From Pithys albifrons albifrons (lineage: Eukaryota; Chordata; Aves; Passeriformes; Thamnophilidae), in assembly GCF_047495875.1 (NCBI RefSeq), contig NC_092459.1, forward strand, positions 12,156,965 to 12,220,964: a stretch of 64,000 nucleotides of DNA. The letters run 5' to 3'. The translations under genes were made by a program, and so were the position numbers. Positions 22,890 to 37,140 of this stretch are shown one piece after another (positions within the stretch are counted from its first letter, which is position 1; the number at the start of each line of letters is the position of its first letter). The notes below the pieces were generated by a model. It saw only the letters and a program-made list of their open reading frames with translations. It had not been told where the DNA came from and ran no database searches.

Positions 22890-25800
22890 CTTCTCAAAAA
22901 AAGAAAAAAAAAGAAAAAGATACAAGAAGGAAAAAAAAATTTAGAATTTAAGCACTCAGAACTCAATCACTGCATGCTGATGTCAGGCTCAACATTTCTC
23001 AAGAAAGAGAGACGCTTCATTGTCCACAAAGAAAGGCAAAGAACATTGACTGCAGCAGTCACTGAGCAGATCCTGCTGGTAAATTACAGGAAGTTATCTA
23101 AAAGTAACAGCTTTCTGTAATTCAGCAGAAAGGCAGCAAGCTTTGACACCTTGAAAATGTGACCAGAAATCTAATTCAAGTAATTCCTTGGTTTATATAG
23201 CAATTGAGTAGATGCATTTTCTGTAGACAGCAATCTATTGTTAAACAGCCTTTCTGTTTTAAATTATTTGAACATAATACATGTTGCAGAATCTGAGTAA
23301 TAGCACAGTTTTGTGTATCTATCTTTGCGAGGTCCATCCTGGCTGAACACTCATGACTAAAGCAGTTCCACGTATCTTAAACATAAATAAGGTAGCACTG
23401 CTGTAACTCAGAGACTGTGAAAAAATATAGTGACTTTTCTTTTTCGCCCCAAGCAGTTTTTTCCCCTGAAAACATGCTTGCGTTTTTTTTAGTTTTGTTT
23501 TTTAGAATAAGACAGTATAAATAAACTATTTGATATTGCATATATTTATTAGGACTTCACTTTTAGTGAAACCATACCATTTATTCATTCTGTCATTGAG
23601 CAGGCAGTCTATTCCAGCTCAATATCCCACACACTTAACTGCCGCCCACTTTCACAGGGAGCACAATGAACTGGTGTAGCCAAAAGCCATGTCAGCTTTC
23701 CTTTCCTATTACAAAGTAGCTCTTGCCCTGGGCCCCATGTCCTTTCCCTCCTCAAGTAACTGTGAATAGAAAGCATGAAACGCTTCCTGTTTGTGCAGTA
23801 ATTCCTAAACACTGAGCAGCTCCTCCTCAGCTCTGGGTACTGCTCGGGGAATTAGCATGTTGGGAAGCGTCCTGGAGGAATCAGTCAAGCAAAAGGAAAA
23901 CTACTGTGAAACCACATACTGCTCTTCATGGAAAAAGGGGGTTGAAAGGAAAAACATACAGAGTTGTTGATTTGGCCATCTTTTATGACTTTTTAAAGCA
24001 TTTACATATAAAATCATATTTTTGTATGTTTGTATCATGTTAATGCTGCATAGAGAGTAGCATTAATACTACATGATATAACACTGATAAAATATCTATA
24101 TAATTTTAATAGAAGCACAGTAAGAATTATAAAATAATGCAAGCAGTATTTAAGGATGATTTGTATTAAAAGCAAGCACTCCTGACGAAATATGCATGCA
24201 CATACAGTAAATCAAACAGAAGGCTGTAGTGCGGAGCTGGTGATATTCAGTGCTAATATGGAAGTCAGGATACATCTTCTTTTCCAACACAGAAAACAGA
24301 TTACAGTTCCCTTTCCACAATGATAGGAACCCTCTGGCTTCTTTTAAGTACTGCTGCCCTGTACACCAAATACAACTGAAGACAACGAGGAAAGTCTGAC
24401 ATCAGCAGTGCCCTTAACAAGCTTTATCAGAGGTATATGCAGGAAATCCAAGGTCAGGCTCTAAAATTAATTATATTATATGATGTTTCCACACAAAAGT
24501 ACTAAATAATGTTTAGTTCTAATTCTAACCCATCTTTCAACCATTCTATGACTTATCTTTGTTACAATGATGTTTTATTACATTTATTAATGTAACAAGG
24601 ACAAATAATTATCAAAACACCAAAGAGATACCTATTTTATTCTTTGCTCTTTTAAATTCTTTCCCACATTCTAAACTCATATTTTCTCTTGTTACGTTGC
24701 AGACATCTGCAGGCTCAGGGATCCATCTCTGTCAGAGGCAGGTACAATGTGGTTCTACATGACTGATTAACAGTCTTGAAAGTCCAGACTAAAGACAAAT
24801 AAAAATGCTCCCAACATGTTAACATTAGAAGTTACACTTTCAGGAATGGAAAGAGCATTCAGCTATCATCCGTTCCACACACCTTTTTATACTGACTGCT
24901 TCATTTAAATACAGAGCCAAAACATGAACAACTAAGATAAAATCCAAAAGACTTTTTGCACTTAAAAAGTCCACTGATACAACACGAAGAGAATATCCAA
25001 AAGTTTGAATGTCTTACAAAGGGCTGGGTTCTACCTGTTCTGAATATGACCATGCAGAGCAGACTAGCCTAAATGATTTTCAAACCTACTTCTTTAAATG
25101 CTTTATTAAAGCATGTGAAAAATAGGAAGTTTTTTAATTCATCCAGAGTGATACAAAACATTCTGAGATGACTCAAAAGCATTAACAGATGAACAAGCAT
25201 GTGGACTGCTCTATGCAATAAAGGTTTAGCTACTCTGCTGATAACTATCTGGCTGTAATTGCAATGAATGAGAAAACACTATAATATTTATGTTTATAAA
25301 CTCTATTCCACAAACAGAGTCAGCTATTATTCTGCACATTTTATTAGGAAAAAAACTAGAGATACCATTTACAGGGATTTAACATTTTTGCTCGAGATTT
25401 ATAGAGCCTGCTAGCCTTTAAAACAGAAACCTTCTATTAACCCAAAGGATGGCCAAAACCAGCACTTTATCAATGTGATGTTAAAGACAAGCACTGAATT
25501 AAGATTCAACTATTTGTGCAAGAGGCAGGTCCTGGGATCCTTTGCAACACAAGTATATTTGTTTATCCACTGGGCTGCTAATTTAAATCTGTGAATGGGT
25601 TGGTAAAATGAAACAAAAATATGCTTTCTAGATTTGTATGCTCTCATGTACTTGTGAGATCTTACACAGTATAAACACAATCGTAAATGCAGAAACCTAT
25701 TTTGAAAGACATGGTAAGTATTTTACAACCATATTTCATCAAGAAACATAACCACCGGAACCAGAAAATGGGCATTGCAGGAGCTTTTTTTGCCAGCATT

Positions 25801-26133
25801 AGCCTTTGCTGTTCAGAGTCCCAGTCACTCTCAGTTGCAAGAGAAATTACTTCTCTGAAGCAAGCAAGGGAGAAGCCATTTCCTGCCTACTCTGCAATGG
25901 TTGTCGTTCCGTCTTTTCTTTAAAGCTGTTCAGACTCTGGTATCTGAATTGTCAGTTGCTGACTCCGTGACATCAGGAAGCAAAGCTTTGAGTCCTACAT
26001 TCCTGCTTCAATTAATTCAGTGTCCCAAGCTCAGATTTATGTCTCTCTTGGATACAAGTGGGTGGCACAGGCTAACCTTTAAAATGCTTGTGAAATTCCA
26101 AGACATGAACATAGCTGGTGACCAGATATATTT

Positions 26134-26165
26134 AAAAAAAAAAAAAAAACAAAACAAAAAACAAA
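26134..26165. repeat. A-rich low-complexity run
   Basis: Sixteen A followed by AAAAC-type units. I found no retroposon body or processed transcript attached to it. Confidence 0.85.
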
Positions 26166-29100
26166 CCATACCAACACAGAAAGGATGGCCCTCAGCCCCA
26201 CCTACTGAGAAATCAAAGTGTGTCTCCCTATCACATGGTCAGTTTCCATGCAGAGCATGCAGAGGAAAATAGTTGCCAATATAAAGAGAAAAAAGGGAAA
26301 GAGACAGACCTGGAAGAGCTGCATAAAAGCATAATAAAAACACAAAAACCACTCTGAGCAACTTGGAAGCCTAAGAAACAATCACAAATACAAATGAAGC
26401 AGGTCAAGCCAATGTCTTAGAAACCTATTGATAATACTGGCAAAGAGAGATGCCAAGTCCGGGCATCTGAAAATGAGAGCAAAAGTGTTTTAGTCTCTAA
26501 AATTCTTCAAATTCCAAACAAGGAACTGCCAGGATTCCTGTGAAAGCAGGGATTATATGACTAAGAAAAACAGGGATCTTCTTAAGGGTTAATGTCTGTC
26601 ACATATAGACAACTTGTCAACTTCAAGTGCAGTTGAACTAGTCAGGGTTTGAAGAAAACCTGCACTGCTCTGCTTTGAGCCTCTGTTCCACTGCTGTGAT
26701 TTAGGAGTTCCCTCTCGGCCATGAGGGCAACACCTACACCGAAAACATGACAGTGACTGGTCAAGGTAACAGCAGGCAATTCCCTGCAGCAGCAGGACAC
26801 AGTCCCATCACCCAGGTCTTGGAGGGAGATCTTTTGCACAGTGGGACAAAGAGGGTGACTTCTTAGTTGCATTCAGGTTTTTGTGAAGACTGAAGATCTA
26901 GCTCAGCAATTCTGGGCAAATATATCCTATGCCTGAGGCAGACTGAGTATCCCAGGGAATACTATGGACTTTGGAGCATGGAAAGTAATACAGGGCTTTT
27001 GACAACTCCCAGTGAAATAGACTGAGAAAGTGTCCTCAGCAGAAACTGAGTAAACTAAAGAGTGTATGTGGACTGTTAAGAAGGCTTGAAAAAATAATCA
27101 AAGTATTTAAGTGAGAAATCAAGAAGACGCAGGTGATTATTAAGAAATTCAACCTTAGATACAACTTGCAAATTATCACAGGAAGAAATCTTTCATATTA
27201 AGTGGCAGATTTTTTGCATTATAATATATAATCGACATTGCTACTTTAATATATTAATCCTTCCAACAAAACTGTAAAGCAATTGGTATGTTTTCCCAGT
27301 TTGAGCAGTCAGCTTTCAGACTTTTGAAGTAGTTTCACTGACTAATTTCTATTGTATCATTTCCAAAAGGAGAATAGTAAGATGTTCCCAAGCCCTCCAA
27401 AAAGAACTTGTTATTGCTATGACAAGAGGCAGTCTATCACTTGCATAAAATGAGAGGGGTTTTTTTGAAGGACTATGGATTTAGGTATCCAACAGACTAT
27501 CTATAAAAATTTGTCTGGTAGGAGGGAGAAAGCATTCTGTACTGCAGGTTAACAATTTGTTTACAGATTAGTACCAGAAAATAGTATGATCCCTTTGCTC
27601 TTTAAACATGAGTTATATTCATCCAGTAATATCCAAAATCCATCAATATTTCTAAAGTTCAGTAAAGTCTCTAGTATTTCTTTAAAACCTGCAGTAAAAG
27701 CATCAGTCTGGATAAGAAGAAAGAAGTTCTGGAGTAAGGACTTGCATGCAAATATAACTTAAGAAGAAAATTAAATTTGGAGACAGCACAAAACTGATTC
27801 TCTTCAACTGCAGTGATATAATGCAAAATACTCTTTGTGGATTCAGTTCAGCCACATCACATTTTACTTTTATTTCCATGAAGCTATCCGTAATTATGGT
27901 GTTTCCTCTAGCTTTAGATTAATAATAAATTATTTTTAATATTTTATATTAGTGTGTGTCATGTGTAGAAGTGATGCTGTGTGGTAAATCTATTCCGACA
28001 GGTTATATAAAATTCTTGATTCAGGAGAACTAAAAGACACTTTGATATTCATCTCCCACCAGACTCCATATAGTATTACAGGTTATATCTTTACTATTAA
28101 CCTCAAAATATGTTTACTCCATCCAAAATGCCTTTTGGGAACAGTGAGTGGCACAATGTAACTCCTAAAGTGTGCATGGGAACTACTCCATAGAGTCAGC
28201 CATGCCAAGACATAAGGGAAAACTGATTTCTGGCACACAGGAATTTTTCCTTCAACCGTTTATTTACAAATACAGCTGTAGTTCATATGGGCAAAGAGAA
28301 AGAAAAAAATTATTCTACTATACCTAGTTGCTCATGTACCACAAAATTATCACTTGTAGAAATAATTTTAAGAGCTTTCTCTTTGTCAGTACAAAGCCAT
28401 CTACAGGCATAGTAAATAGGTGGACCATTGCCAATTGCTCCAAAAATATTAGTTTCTGGAAGTTAGATCTGTTTCCTCAAACTGTCCTGCCAGAATGAAT
28501 TGGCAGTAAGAGAGAGGAAAAAAGGTCTCAGAAGGTTGATGTTTATGGCATAATACTGGAGTGCGGGAAACATTTCCTCACTTGAGATCACTTTCAGACC
28601 AATGCTTTAACAAAGATTTTCACCAGAATCTTAAAAATGGGGTTGATTTCCTTCTGTTCAGTCTTACCCAGAAAGAGAAATTTTCAAGCTTCAAAAGATT
28701 CTGAGACATGAAATTATGATCCACTGAGCTCAGCTCTATCGTACCAACAAGAATAAAATCAGTAGTCTCTTAATGGATCTGCTGATTGAAATCCACTTCT
28801 TCAGGGAAGTAATTTATTCCTCAGCAGTAAAGCTGTCAGATGACTGAAAAGTCTCTAGTCATTCTGTGTTTCATATATGAATAAAGTTTGGCAGTTCACT
28901 AAACCCCATTTGACCATTACATTTTAAAAGCAACATAAAACCTTTAAATAAAACCTTTGTCAGAAATTCTAGCTCATTCTCTGTTACCAGATCTTAGAAC
29001 CTCCATACCATCTCTTGTGGAATTACATGAGAAATGCTACCTACAGACCAGTCCAGATTAAACTTAATGATTTCCTAATAAAGCCCCTTTGGAAAGGATT

Positions 29101-29982
29101 AAACATAGAGACTCTGATAAAGGTTGATGACAGGTCACAGAGAAGTTAATCCTACCACTGTTACCCAGCCAAGAACAATTTTGCTGCTGTTTCCATAAAG
29201 TGAAAATACTGCAAGAAGACTACTCGGACCTCTCTATCTCTTCTTTTTCTTTTGTGTTTGCTTTTGGTTTTGAAAATCAGGCTGACTACAGACACAGATT
29301 TTCTCCTGCATTAACAGTGAGGTGACTTCCTCTGATGATTCATGTTTCCAAGCAACAGGAAGGTGGAAGGAGAGGGGCTGAGCTTTTGAGTGCACTGGGA
29401 AGAGTGGGAACCAGGAACACATCACTAAGGTTTTTTGGCAACTTTAGATTCTATGTCAAATTGCTTCTGTTAATCACTGGAATAATTTCTCTCACTCACT
29501 GCAGAAGGAAATGACTGGGAAATGTCTTTATTCTCAGAAGGTTGCTGCAGAGATTCATGTGGACACTGCTGCAATGAAATCTGATGTAGAAAATTCCCCC
29601 CAACTACTAAAAAATTAAACCCATTTCTTAACTGACCTATATCAAAAGGGATGAAAACAAACTCGGATAAATCAATGTTAAACCACCTCGATAAAAATGC
29701 TATTAGAAAGTTGTTGCTTTTTTCCTATCAAATTTTAATGGATCAATCTTAACATGGAACTATTTCACATCCATTTTGGTCACAGTAAAGGCAACTTCAT
29801 CTAAAACCAAGTATTTTCTATTTTTTGCCAAAGGTTTTCAACTGGAAAGGAAAAAGCATTACTTTTGAGAACGAAGTGTTCATTTTGTCAATGAAAATGC
29901 TACAGTTCATTTAGTAGCAAAAATAGCAAATGAATATTTTCTGGAGAAAAAGGAAAAATATTTTCTTGATATGACCAAAAAA

Positions 29983-30034
29983 CAACCCCAAACCAAAAAA
30001 AACCAAACAAAACCACAAAACAAAACAAACAAAA
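29983..30034. repeat. A/C-rich low-complexity run
   Basis: Irregular AAACC/AAAAC units over about 50 bases, a common form of avian intronic simple sequence. Confidence 0.85.
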
Positions 30035-31811
30035 TGAAAGCAAAACTCAACTACTTCTCATACAAACTCAACTTTACATTGAACCAAAAAAATAAAGCTT
30101 GACAAAATCCAGAGATACGTAAGTCGTCATAAACCCATTAAAATAAACAGTTATGCTGAGAGATCCAGACTAAAGCATGTTGGCAATTTAGGGGCAAGGA
30201 ATCTAAGCTGTGACAGCCTACATTGTGGTTTTCTGGGGAAACAAAAAAGTCCAATTGCTATCAGAGTCCTCTAATTATTTAATGATGAAAGGCTGTTTAT
30301 GTTTTAAGACACAGTTTAGTCTTCCTTTATGGCTACAGAAAACTTAAAACTTCCTTCACTCTGGTAACTTTTATGCCTACTCTCAAACCAGAGCTGAATT
30401 TTTCTGAGATAAAGTAATGTTTTGTTTTAAAATGACACTACATTTTAGCTTATTTTAATATAGAAGAAAAAAATGCCGAAGTTCAAATTGATCACAGCAG
30501 AAAATACTTTGTGAAAAGTCATACATTGGATTACTATTCAAGTTTTAAAAAATCATAATCATAAGCAACGTGTTGATGCCTAATAAAAAACTGTATCTGC
30601 AAAAAGAATTCAGAAGAAATATTAATTAGACTTTTTAGTGGTGTCTTAAGACCCATTATTAACCTATTTCTTAATTACAATTTTAACTGGACACCCATTT
30701 TCAGACATGATGATGACATATTTTCATTTAGTTACTTTTAGGTTCAGTACGAACCTTCTCTTCAAAGACATATCATTTCATAAGAAACCAATTCATAAAA
30801 GTAAATGTGAGCTGCTGATAGTCCAGTGTTGTATTAATAGTGCAGACTGAGCCTAATACAGGATATGTCAACAAATAGGCAATGGCACTTCATCCCGTCA
30901 ATGCTTTCACATTTCTCTCTTTAGGAAGCAAGATATTCTGATGCAGATTTCTTTGACTTTCGTGCTGAATCTCATAAACTTTGCAGGTGTTACTGGAGAG
31001 AAAATCCCTTATCAGCAGCTTCCAGCATAGTGCAGCTGATAAGTTTTACTATTTCTCTGGCACAAAACTCTGGGCCTATGGCTGGTCAGGCAGCTCTGCC
31101 TTGGCTCCCATTTGGCTTTTGTGTGTTGCTTTGATCAGCTCCTGGCTTTGGATGAAAGCAATTCGTTCAGAGACCACCTTCAAACTCTCTTTAAAAAAAA
31201 GAATTACATACATAAAACCAATTGAGCTTGTTAAGCAGCAGGAAGAAGCCAAGTAGAGGGAGGAGAAAGGAGGGAAGGAGGTGCCACAAATCAGTGCTAA
31301 GAAGCAATGATCAAAGTGGTGACTGGAAAATTAGTAAAAAAATGATCCTGGAGTTGTACAGGTCTGGGTCATTCCCTTTTCTAGTTCCAGCGCAAAGGCT
31401 CTCTCACTATTAGCCAAGAAAGAGACACAACTCTTTCCAGGAATTGTCTTACATATCTGCTCTGCACGTTTAAGTATAGCCACTTGAGATCTTAGAGCAA
31501 AGCAGTAGGAACAGACTGGCATGCCAAGAAAGAGATGATCTTGAAATGCATGTTTTCCAAAGGGAATTCTAAGAAATCAGCACTTGGGGCATATTACTCT
31601 TCCTTTTGGTTACTGGTGCTGTAACAGTTTCCGAGAATCTTTTCTGAATCTAAAAGGAATCTACAAAGAGTAATGCTACACAGAGTGTACAGGTCAGCTT
31701 TTGAGCCATCCTCAAAACCAGACTTTTATTTTTCCTTGCCCTGAGCCTTCCCTCCCCTCCAGGCTTGTTCCTGGAAGCAGTGCAGTAGCAGGGGTCTCTG
31801 TGTATGGCTGC

Positions 31812-31833
31812 CACACACACACACACACACACA
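31812..31833. repeat. (CA)11 microsatellite
   Basis: Eleven CA units. They generate the Thr-His and Cys-Val runs in the overlapping open frames near 31.7-32.0 kb, which are therefore not genes. Confidence 0.97.
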
Positions 31834-32820
31834 GACTGGGATGTGGGGCTGAAAGACACTCTGGAGCTGTCTCTGTCAGAGCAGCAGGGGCAGAGAGCCA
31901 GTCTCTGTGGCAGTTCTCCAAGCATACACACAGGTGCAGAGGCTTTACCTCATTCACAACAAATGGCCTCACTACTTAAAAGACAGCTTCACTGATTTGT
32001 ATTAGAAGAACACACTACACTGTATCTGGATCATATTTTCCATTTAATGAACAAAGAGTGGACACAAATACAATGGGTGCAGTCTAAAATATGCCTCACA
32101 AGCTGTGGATAGCAAATACATCTCTAGATGAATATATCACATTGCAAAATAAATCTGACCCTCAGGGTATATTCTATCAGGAGATCAACTGCACATGTAT
32201 TATATGTTGAAAATACATTAAATAAGAAAAATTTCCAAACATAAATATGCAATCCAAAAGCATTAAACAAGCATCTTTAGCTAAAAGTACCACTGCAAAA
32301 CTAAATTTAATTAAGAAACTGAACTTAGCAGTTTGAGATCTCAGCTGTCTACTTTAAGAGTTTAAAAATTCAAGTTGTCTGTATTTCTTTTAGTATTTCA
32401 AAGTTTTCCTGAGAGAAAATCACTCACCCCAAAGACAGCAAATGACTACAAAAACAACAGAAAATGCAGACAAATTAACACATTTAAAACATGAATATAA
32501 TCTGTAAATGTCTGTCAACTACAATATATGAACAGTAGCCAATATAACAGAGTGAGAGCATGTTATCTTAAGAGGTATTAGCATTAAACAGTACTTTTCA
32601 GCATGAAAATATATAATAAAATCATACTGTACCGTAATGAAAGCATGTGCTCCTCAGCAACCTCCAGTAAATTACTCCCAAAGTTTCACATCTTGATTGC
32701 ACTGCTGCACATCTTACACCTGTGGTAATTGTCAGTGATTATGTCCATATGGAGTTTTCCTTTTTTTTTGGTTTAGAAGAGTCTGCTGCTTGGCAAATTG
32801 GTTAGCACACTTAAAGCTCC

Positions 32821-32869
32821 TGAGTCAGGACTGTACACAACTGAACAACTCAGTCAGGTCGCCATGACA
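32821..32869. promoter_or_regulatory. AP-1 motif with a nearby imperfect ERE
   Basis: TGAGTCA (32821-32827) is a perfect AP-1 heptamer. Thirty bases later AGGTCGCCATGACAT (32856-32870) matches the 15-bp ERE consensus at 10 of 12 fixed positions, with one mismatch in each half. ER and AP-1 often co-occupy enhancers, but the sequence alone does not show activity. Confidence 0.3.
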
Positions 32870-34267
32870 TGAACACTCGCCTGTCACAGTAGAGCACAAG
32901 AAGGTTTCAAAGCTATCTATTCTGCAACTACGGCAAAAACAAAGTAATGAGACCACAATATACCCTGGCAAGCTGTTCTCTAATTTGTGTGCTGGCTATA
33001 CTAAATGATAAATGGTGTGATTTTATGTCTTATTAGTACAGAAGTGCTGTGCTGGGTCATGGTGCTCCTGGCCAGGCACACATCAATCTATCAGTCTGAA
33101 GCATTATTAACATCAACAGCTTTGTTGCAGGTTTTTGGAAGGACTGAAGATGAGGATTTTTTAAGAAATAAGGGTGTATTATATATTTTGTATTATATAG
33201 ACATCAAGATCAGGGAAGAAAGCTAAAGTGTATACTGTGGGTACTTCATCTTGCTAACAGAAGAAAAGATTAATAGGAGAACAGAAATTAAGAATGTAGC
33301 AATATTATTTTATGTTGGTACTATGCCTGTATCTTCTGAATAAAAGGATAGGAAATCAAAATAATATTTGAGAGATGTTCAAGATAACACTGGATATAGA
33401 AAGAAACAGCTGTTACACTGTGTTTAAACAAATACTGCATCTTTTCAAGATACATCTAGAGTACATGCACAGTGACTATTTATTTCTAGTAAAGGTATAT
33501 TCATCAAGTGTTTCCTTAGGTCATAAATTAAATCAATTCAGAAGATGGTAAGAGTTATTCTGATAATTGAATTTTCTTTTTCTTGTGTCTCCAAGTCATG
33601 CAATGTTCAGATACATGCTTGATTTTAAACTCAGTTAAGTATCACCAAAACGAGTAAAATCAAGCACTTGTCTAGGCTCTCAGTTGAATTAACGTTCTCA
33701 ATAACCTTTATATGCAGGGTACTCTGAACAATGAATACAGATCATTTTTTGGTACAGCTTGTGAAACTTTGTTTTCACTCTTCCCTCTCAGGATATGGCT
33801 TCATTACTGGCTCAAGCTACTCTCAACTCAAGTTACTGCTGAAAAGGAATGCCTCTCACTGTTGATTGTATATTCCCCCTCTGTTGTTCAGTGGCAGTGA
33901 TGTGGTAGAATTGAAGTCTAGTAATTTTTATAGGTCATGTCAGGCTAGGTCAGATCCCTCATCTAGCTATGCATAAAATACATGGCCATAAGAGAAGTAC
34001 CAGAAACACGTGGCTAGGGAGGGTGGTGAGAGTAGTATCTTTTTCTATAAAAATGCTTTAAATAACACTTCTAAATTGTAAAACTACACCTTCTGATTCT
34101 TCTGCTACACAAAGGGGAAAAATTGAATCTTAAAGCTGGTTGAGGAATTGCTTGGGGACTTCAGCGATTTAGTGCTTTTACTGAAAACAGTCTTCATATT
34201 AATGGAAAGTTTTCATTGCTTATTTGGGAACTTTAAAAAATGCATATTCTATATACATACTCAATGT

Positions 34268-34395
34268 TTAAGAGGGATTTGGACAAGACCCCTAACAACA
34301 TGCTTTAACTTTTGATCAGCCCCAAAGAGTTTAGGCAGTTGGACTGGATGATTGCTGGGGTTCTCTTTAAACCAAAATGCTTTAGTCTAGTCTAG
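34268..34395 (+). mobile_element. Degenerate CR1 LINE 3' end
   Basis: The stretch GGATTTGGACAAG ... TTGATCAGCC ... GGCAGTTGGACTGGATGAT follows the order of the CR1 3' UTR, though diverged and without a clear octamer tail. Plus-strand orientation, so antisense to GREB1. Confidence 0.55.
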
Positions 34396-37127
34396 ACAAT
34401 TCTGTTCTTAAATTTTAGATGAAAACACTGTATGAAAGAATGCAAAAAAGGAACTGTACAGAAACAAATAGTAAATAATGTAAACAATGATTTAGGAGAG
34501 TGGCTGGTATGTTTTTCTGTTACTATGGAAGTGAACTAAAAGCTTCATGAATGTTCTATACTTGACTCCAAATACAGGGGGCTCAGTCATGTAATTTCCA
34601 AGTAGGGTACAAAGTCACTCAGATAGGAAATGCCAGAATCACTGTCTGGTTTCCTATCAGCACTGTGCAATGTTATTACTTAAACACATTAACCTGAACA
34701 GACAGCACTTAAAAGATCATACTGGCAGCCAAAGTTTAGAGAAATCCACAATAAAAACAAACACTGCAAGAAATACATAGGCATATGTGTATAAGCATTT
34801 GATTTTTGAAAGAGTCACTTTTCCAAACTTACTGGGTCAACAATAAAATAAGCCAGAAAATTCACATTTTGAAGAAGTAAAACTTGATTGATGACAGCCT
34901 AACATACTCGCATCACAACTGTAGTGCACTCATGAGCAAAATTTTTCTAGGATGCTGCCCATGATGTTGTCTAGATCAAAGTCTAGGATGCTGCAGTGCC
35001 TGTCTCTGACTCCGCTTTGTGGCTGGAAACACTACATCTATCATAAAGAATATTAGCATAGGGTAGGTGTTAAAGAAGACCATGTTAACCTGATACTCAG
35101 TAACAGAATGCAGAAAGTAAAAGAGCCCTGCCTGCTTTGGATATAGGCATGGAGCAAGAGTTCCAGAGGAAGAGAAAGGGCAAGAGAGCACAAAGGCGCC
35201 TATTGTGTTTGATTAGTAGCCAGAGCAGGAATGCCAGGAATGGGCAATGAGCATGGAGGTTATGTATAAGAGATCTTGTCTATACAAGCAGTGGGAGTTG
35301 GTCTGTGTGCAGCTGCTGATACAACATACATCAGAAAAGAGGGGTTCTGTCTGCTGACATGAGCTGCTGAATCTGTGTTAAATGAGTGAGTGATGCAAGT
35401 GATGAATTGACAGAACAGTTGTTATGGGAAGGCTGATCATGTAGTTATCCCAACAAAAGGTATATAAAACACACACCTTGCACCTTAGTCATTAAAGAAA
35501 AGGATCTTCTGTTTTATAAGTCTTTACAAGGCAAGTTTTCCTAAGTTTGAGAACAATGGAACAGAAGTGAAACACAGGATATAACCTGAGGTTATAACCT
35601 CAGGGTAACAAGATTTTCAGAAGTCCAAAGCACAGGTTGAGATAAAAGCATAAAAAGCATAAAAATAATCACAAAAATAATTTACCAGAACATGCATTTA
35701 TAAGGTAGAACAAGGAAAGAGCTGCTCCATTGTGCAATTAGTAGGGAAGATGTAAGAGATGATTGTAAAGTTTAAGAATTTTTCTTTTTCCCAAGAAGAC
35801 GAGAAAAGGTTATTTATGATCAAATGACTGATTTGTCCAGAACTTTTAGCAGGTAAAAGTGGAGACTGTGACTCGAAAACACAGCTTCCAGTTTGCTTCT
35901 AGCTCCAGATCCCCTGACTGCCTACACTGCAAACATTAGTTTACATCCAGGCACTGTGCACCCAGTGTTAGTTCCACAAGTAGCTGAACATGGCACTCCT
36001 TTCTCTAGGCAGTATGAACACAATCGTGACAAGTTTGCTCCCAATAGTTCCCCACACAGTTCTCTAACAGTTTCCCACAAGCTGTCCTCACCCACTTGTT
36101 CTCACTCCATGCTCCCAGGAATGCAGCACATGCCATGCCATGAGACCATGAACTAGTTGCCTGTGAAACATGTGCTTCACACTATGGTCACCTGAACACA
36201 CCAGCACAACACCTGTACCTCAGAGGCACAAAAGCCAAGTGCAGAGCACTGCAGACACAGCCCACCCATTCTGACAGACGCCACCCTGAGCAGTGTGGTA
36301 GGAGCCACTGCACAGCACAGCCCTTGGGCTGTACTTCTTCCATTGTGTGGGGCAAAGAACTTGTAGTCTCCTGAGGTAGAGCAAGAGCTGATCCAAGCTA
36401 CCAGGATTTCAGTTTGGGATGTTCTGCTCAAATTCTTCTAAGGCTTTTGACTGCATTTTTTCTTTTTCTTTTGTGTTTTTCCCTGTAACTTCAATGTCCT
36501 TCCAGTTTGAGTGTAAATTGGAGATAATATCACTTCTCTAAGGTGCAGAGAACAGTTATACTCAAGATTGCGAGCTACTCTGATCATGTCAGGATACTAC
36601 TCTTCAGATTTTATAGCTATTAAAGAAATGAGCATTTTAAAAAAAGATGTTAAGGAGAATTGAAAAACAATGTGCAGATATCTACTGTGAAGTACTAACA
36701 AATGTGAAGGAAACTGAGGAAGCCCGTGTAGCAAACTGCTATTTATAAAGTAACAGGACAGCTGCAATAGGATTATCTTTCACATCCAAGTTTGTTAAAA
36801 TCACACAAGATCCTTTTAAAATACTTCTTTGTATTTAAAATCATACAGGTACTTTTGTTCTTCATATCAATACCATTGAATTGAAAAGGATACTAAACAG
36901 AGTATATATTTTTCAAAATCTCTTAGAAAACAAAAATGTTACTAAGAAGTACAATAATAGGTCAATTTAGTTTTATAAAACAACCAAATGTTTCAATAAT
37001 GAATGAGAAAAAAAAAAAAGGAAATACACCTTTGCCAAAACCTAGAGAAACCAATAAATTTCTATCTCTTGCTAATTCCTCGTTAAACACCAATTGCACA
37101 GACCTTTGAGACTGAAAAATTACACAG

Positions 37128-37140
37128 GGTCATGCTGACC
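37128..37140. promoter_or_regulatory. Perfect palindromic estrogen response element core
   Basis: GGTCATGCTGACC fits GGTCAnnnTGACC at all ten fixed positions; including flanks (G before, T after), 11 of 12 positions of the 15-bp ERE consensus match. It lies in the first intron, about 19.7 kb downstream of the leader exon and 14 kb upstream of the start codon. GREB1 is a classic direct ER alpha target, so a functional intronic enhancer is plausible. It is not inside any repeat I recognised. Confidence 0.6.

Noticed and set aside
31650..31995. Cluster of overlapping 60-93 residue open frames on both strands
   Set aside because: Created by the (CA)11 microsatellite, giving Thr-His and Cys-Val runs in all frames.
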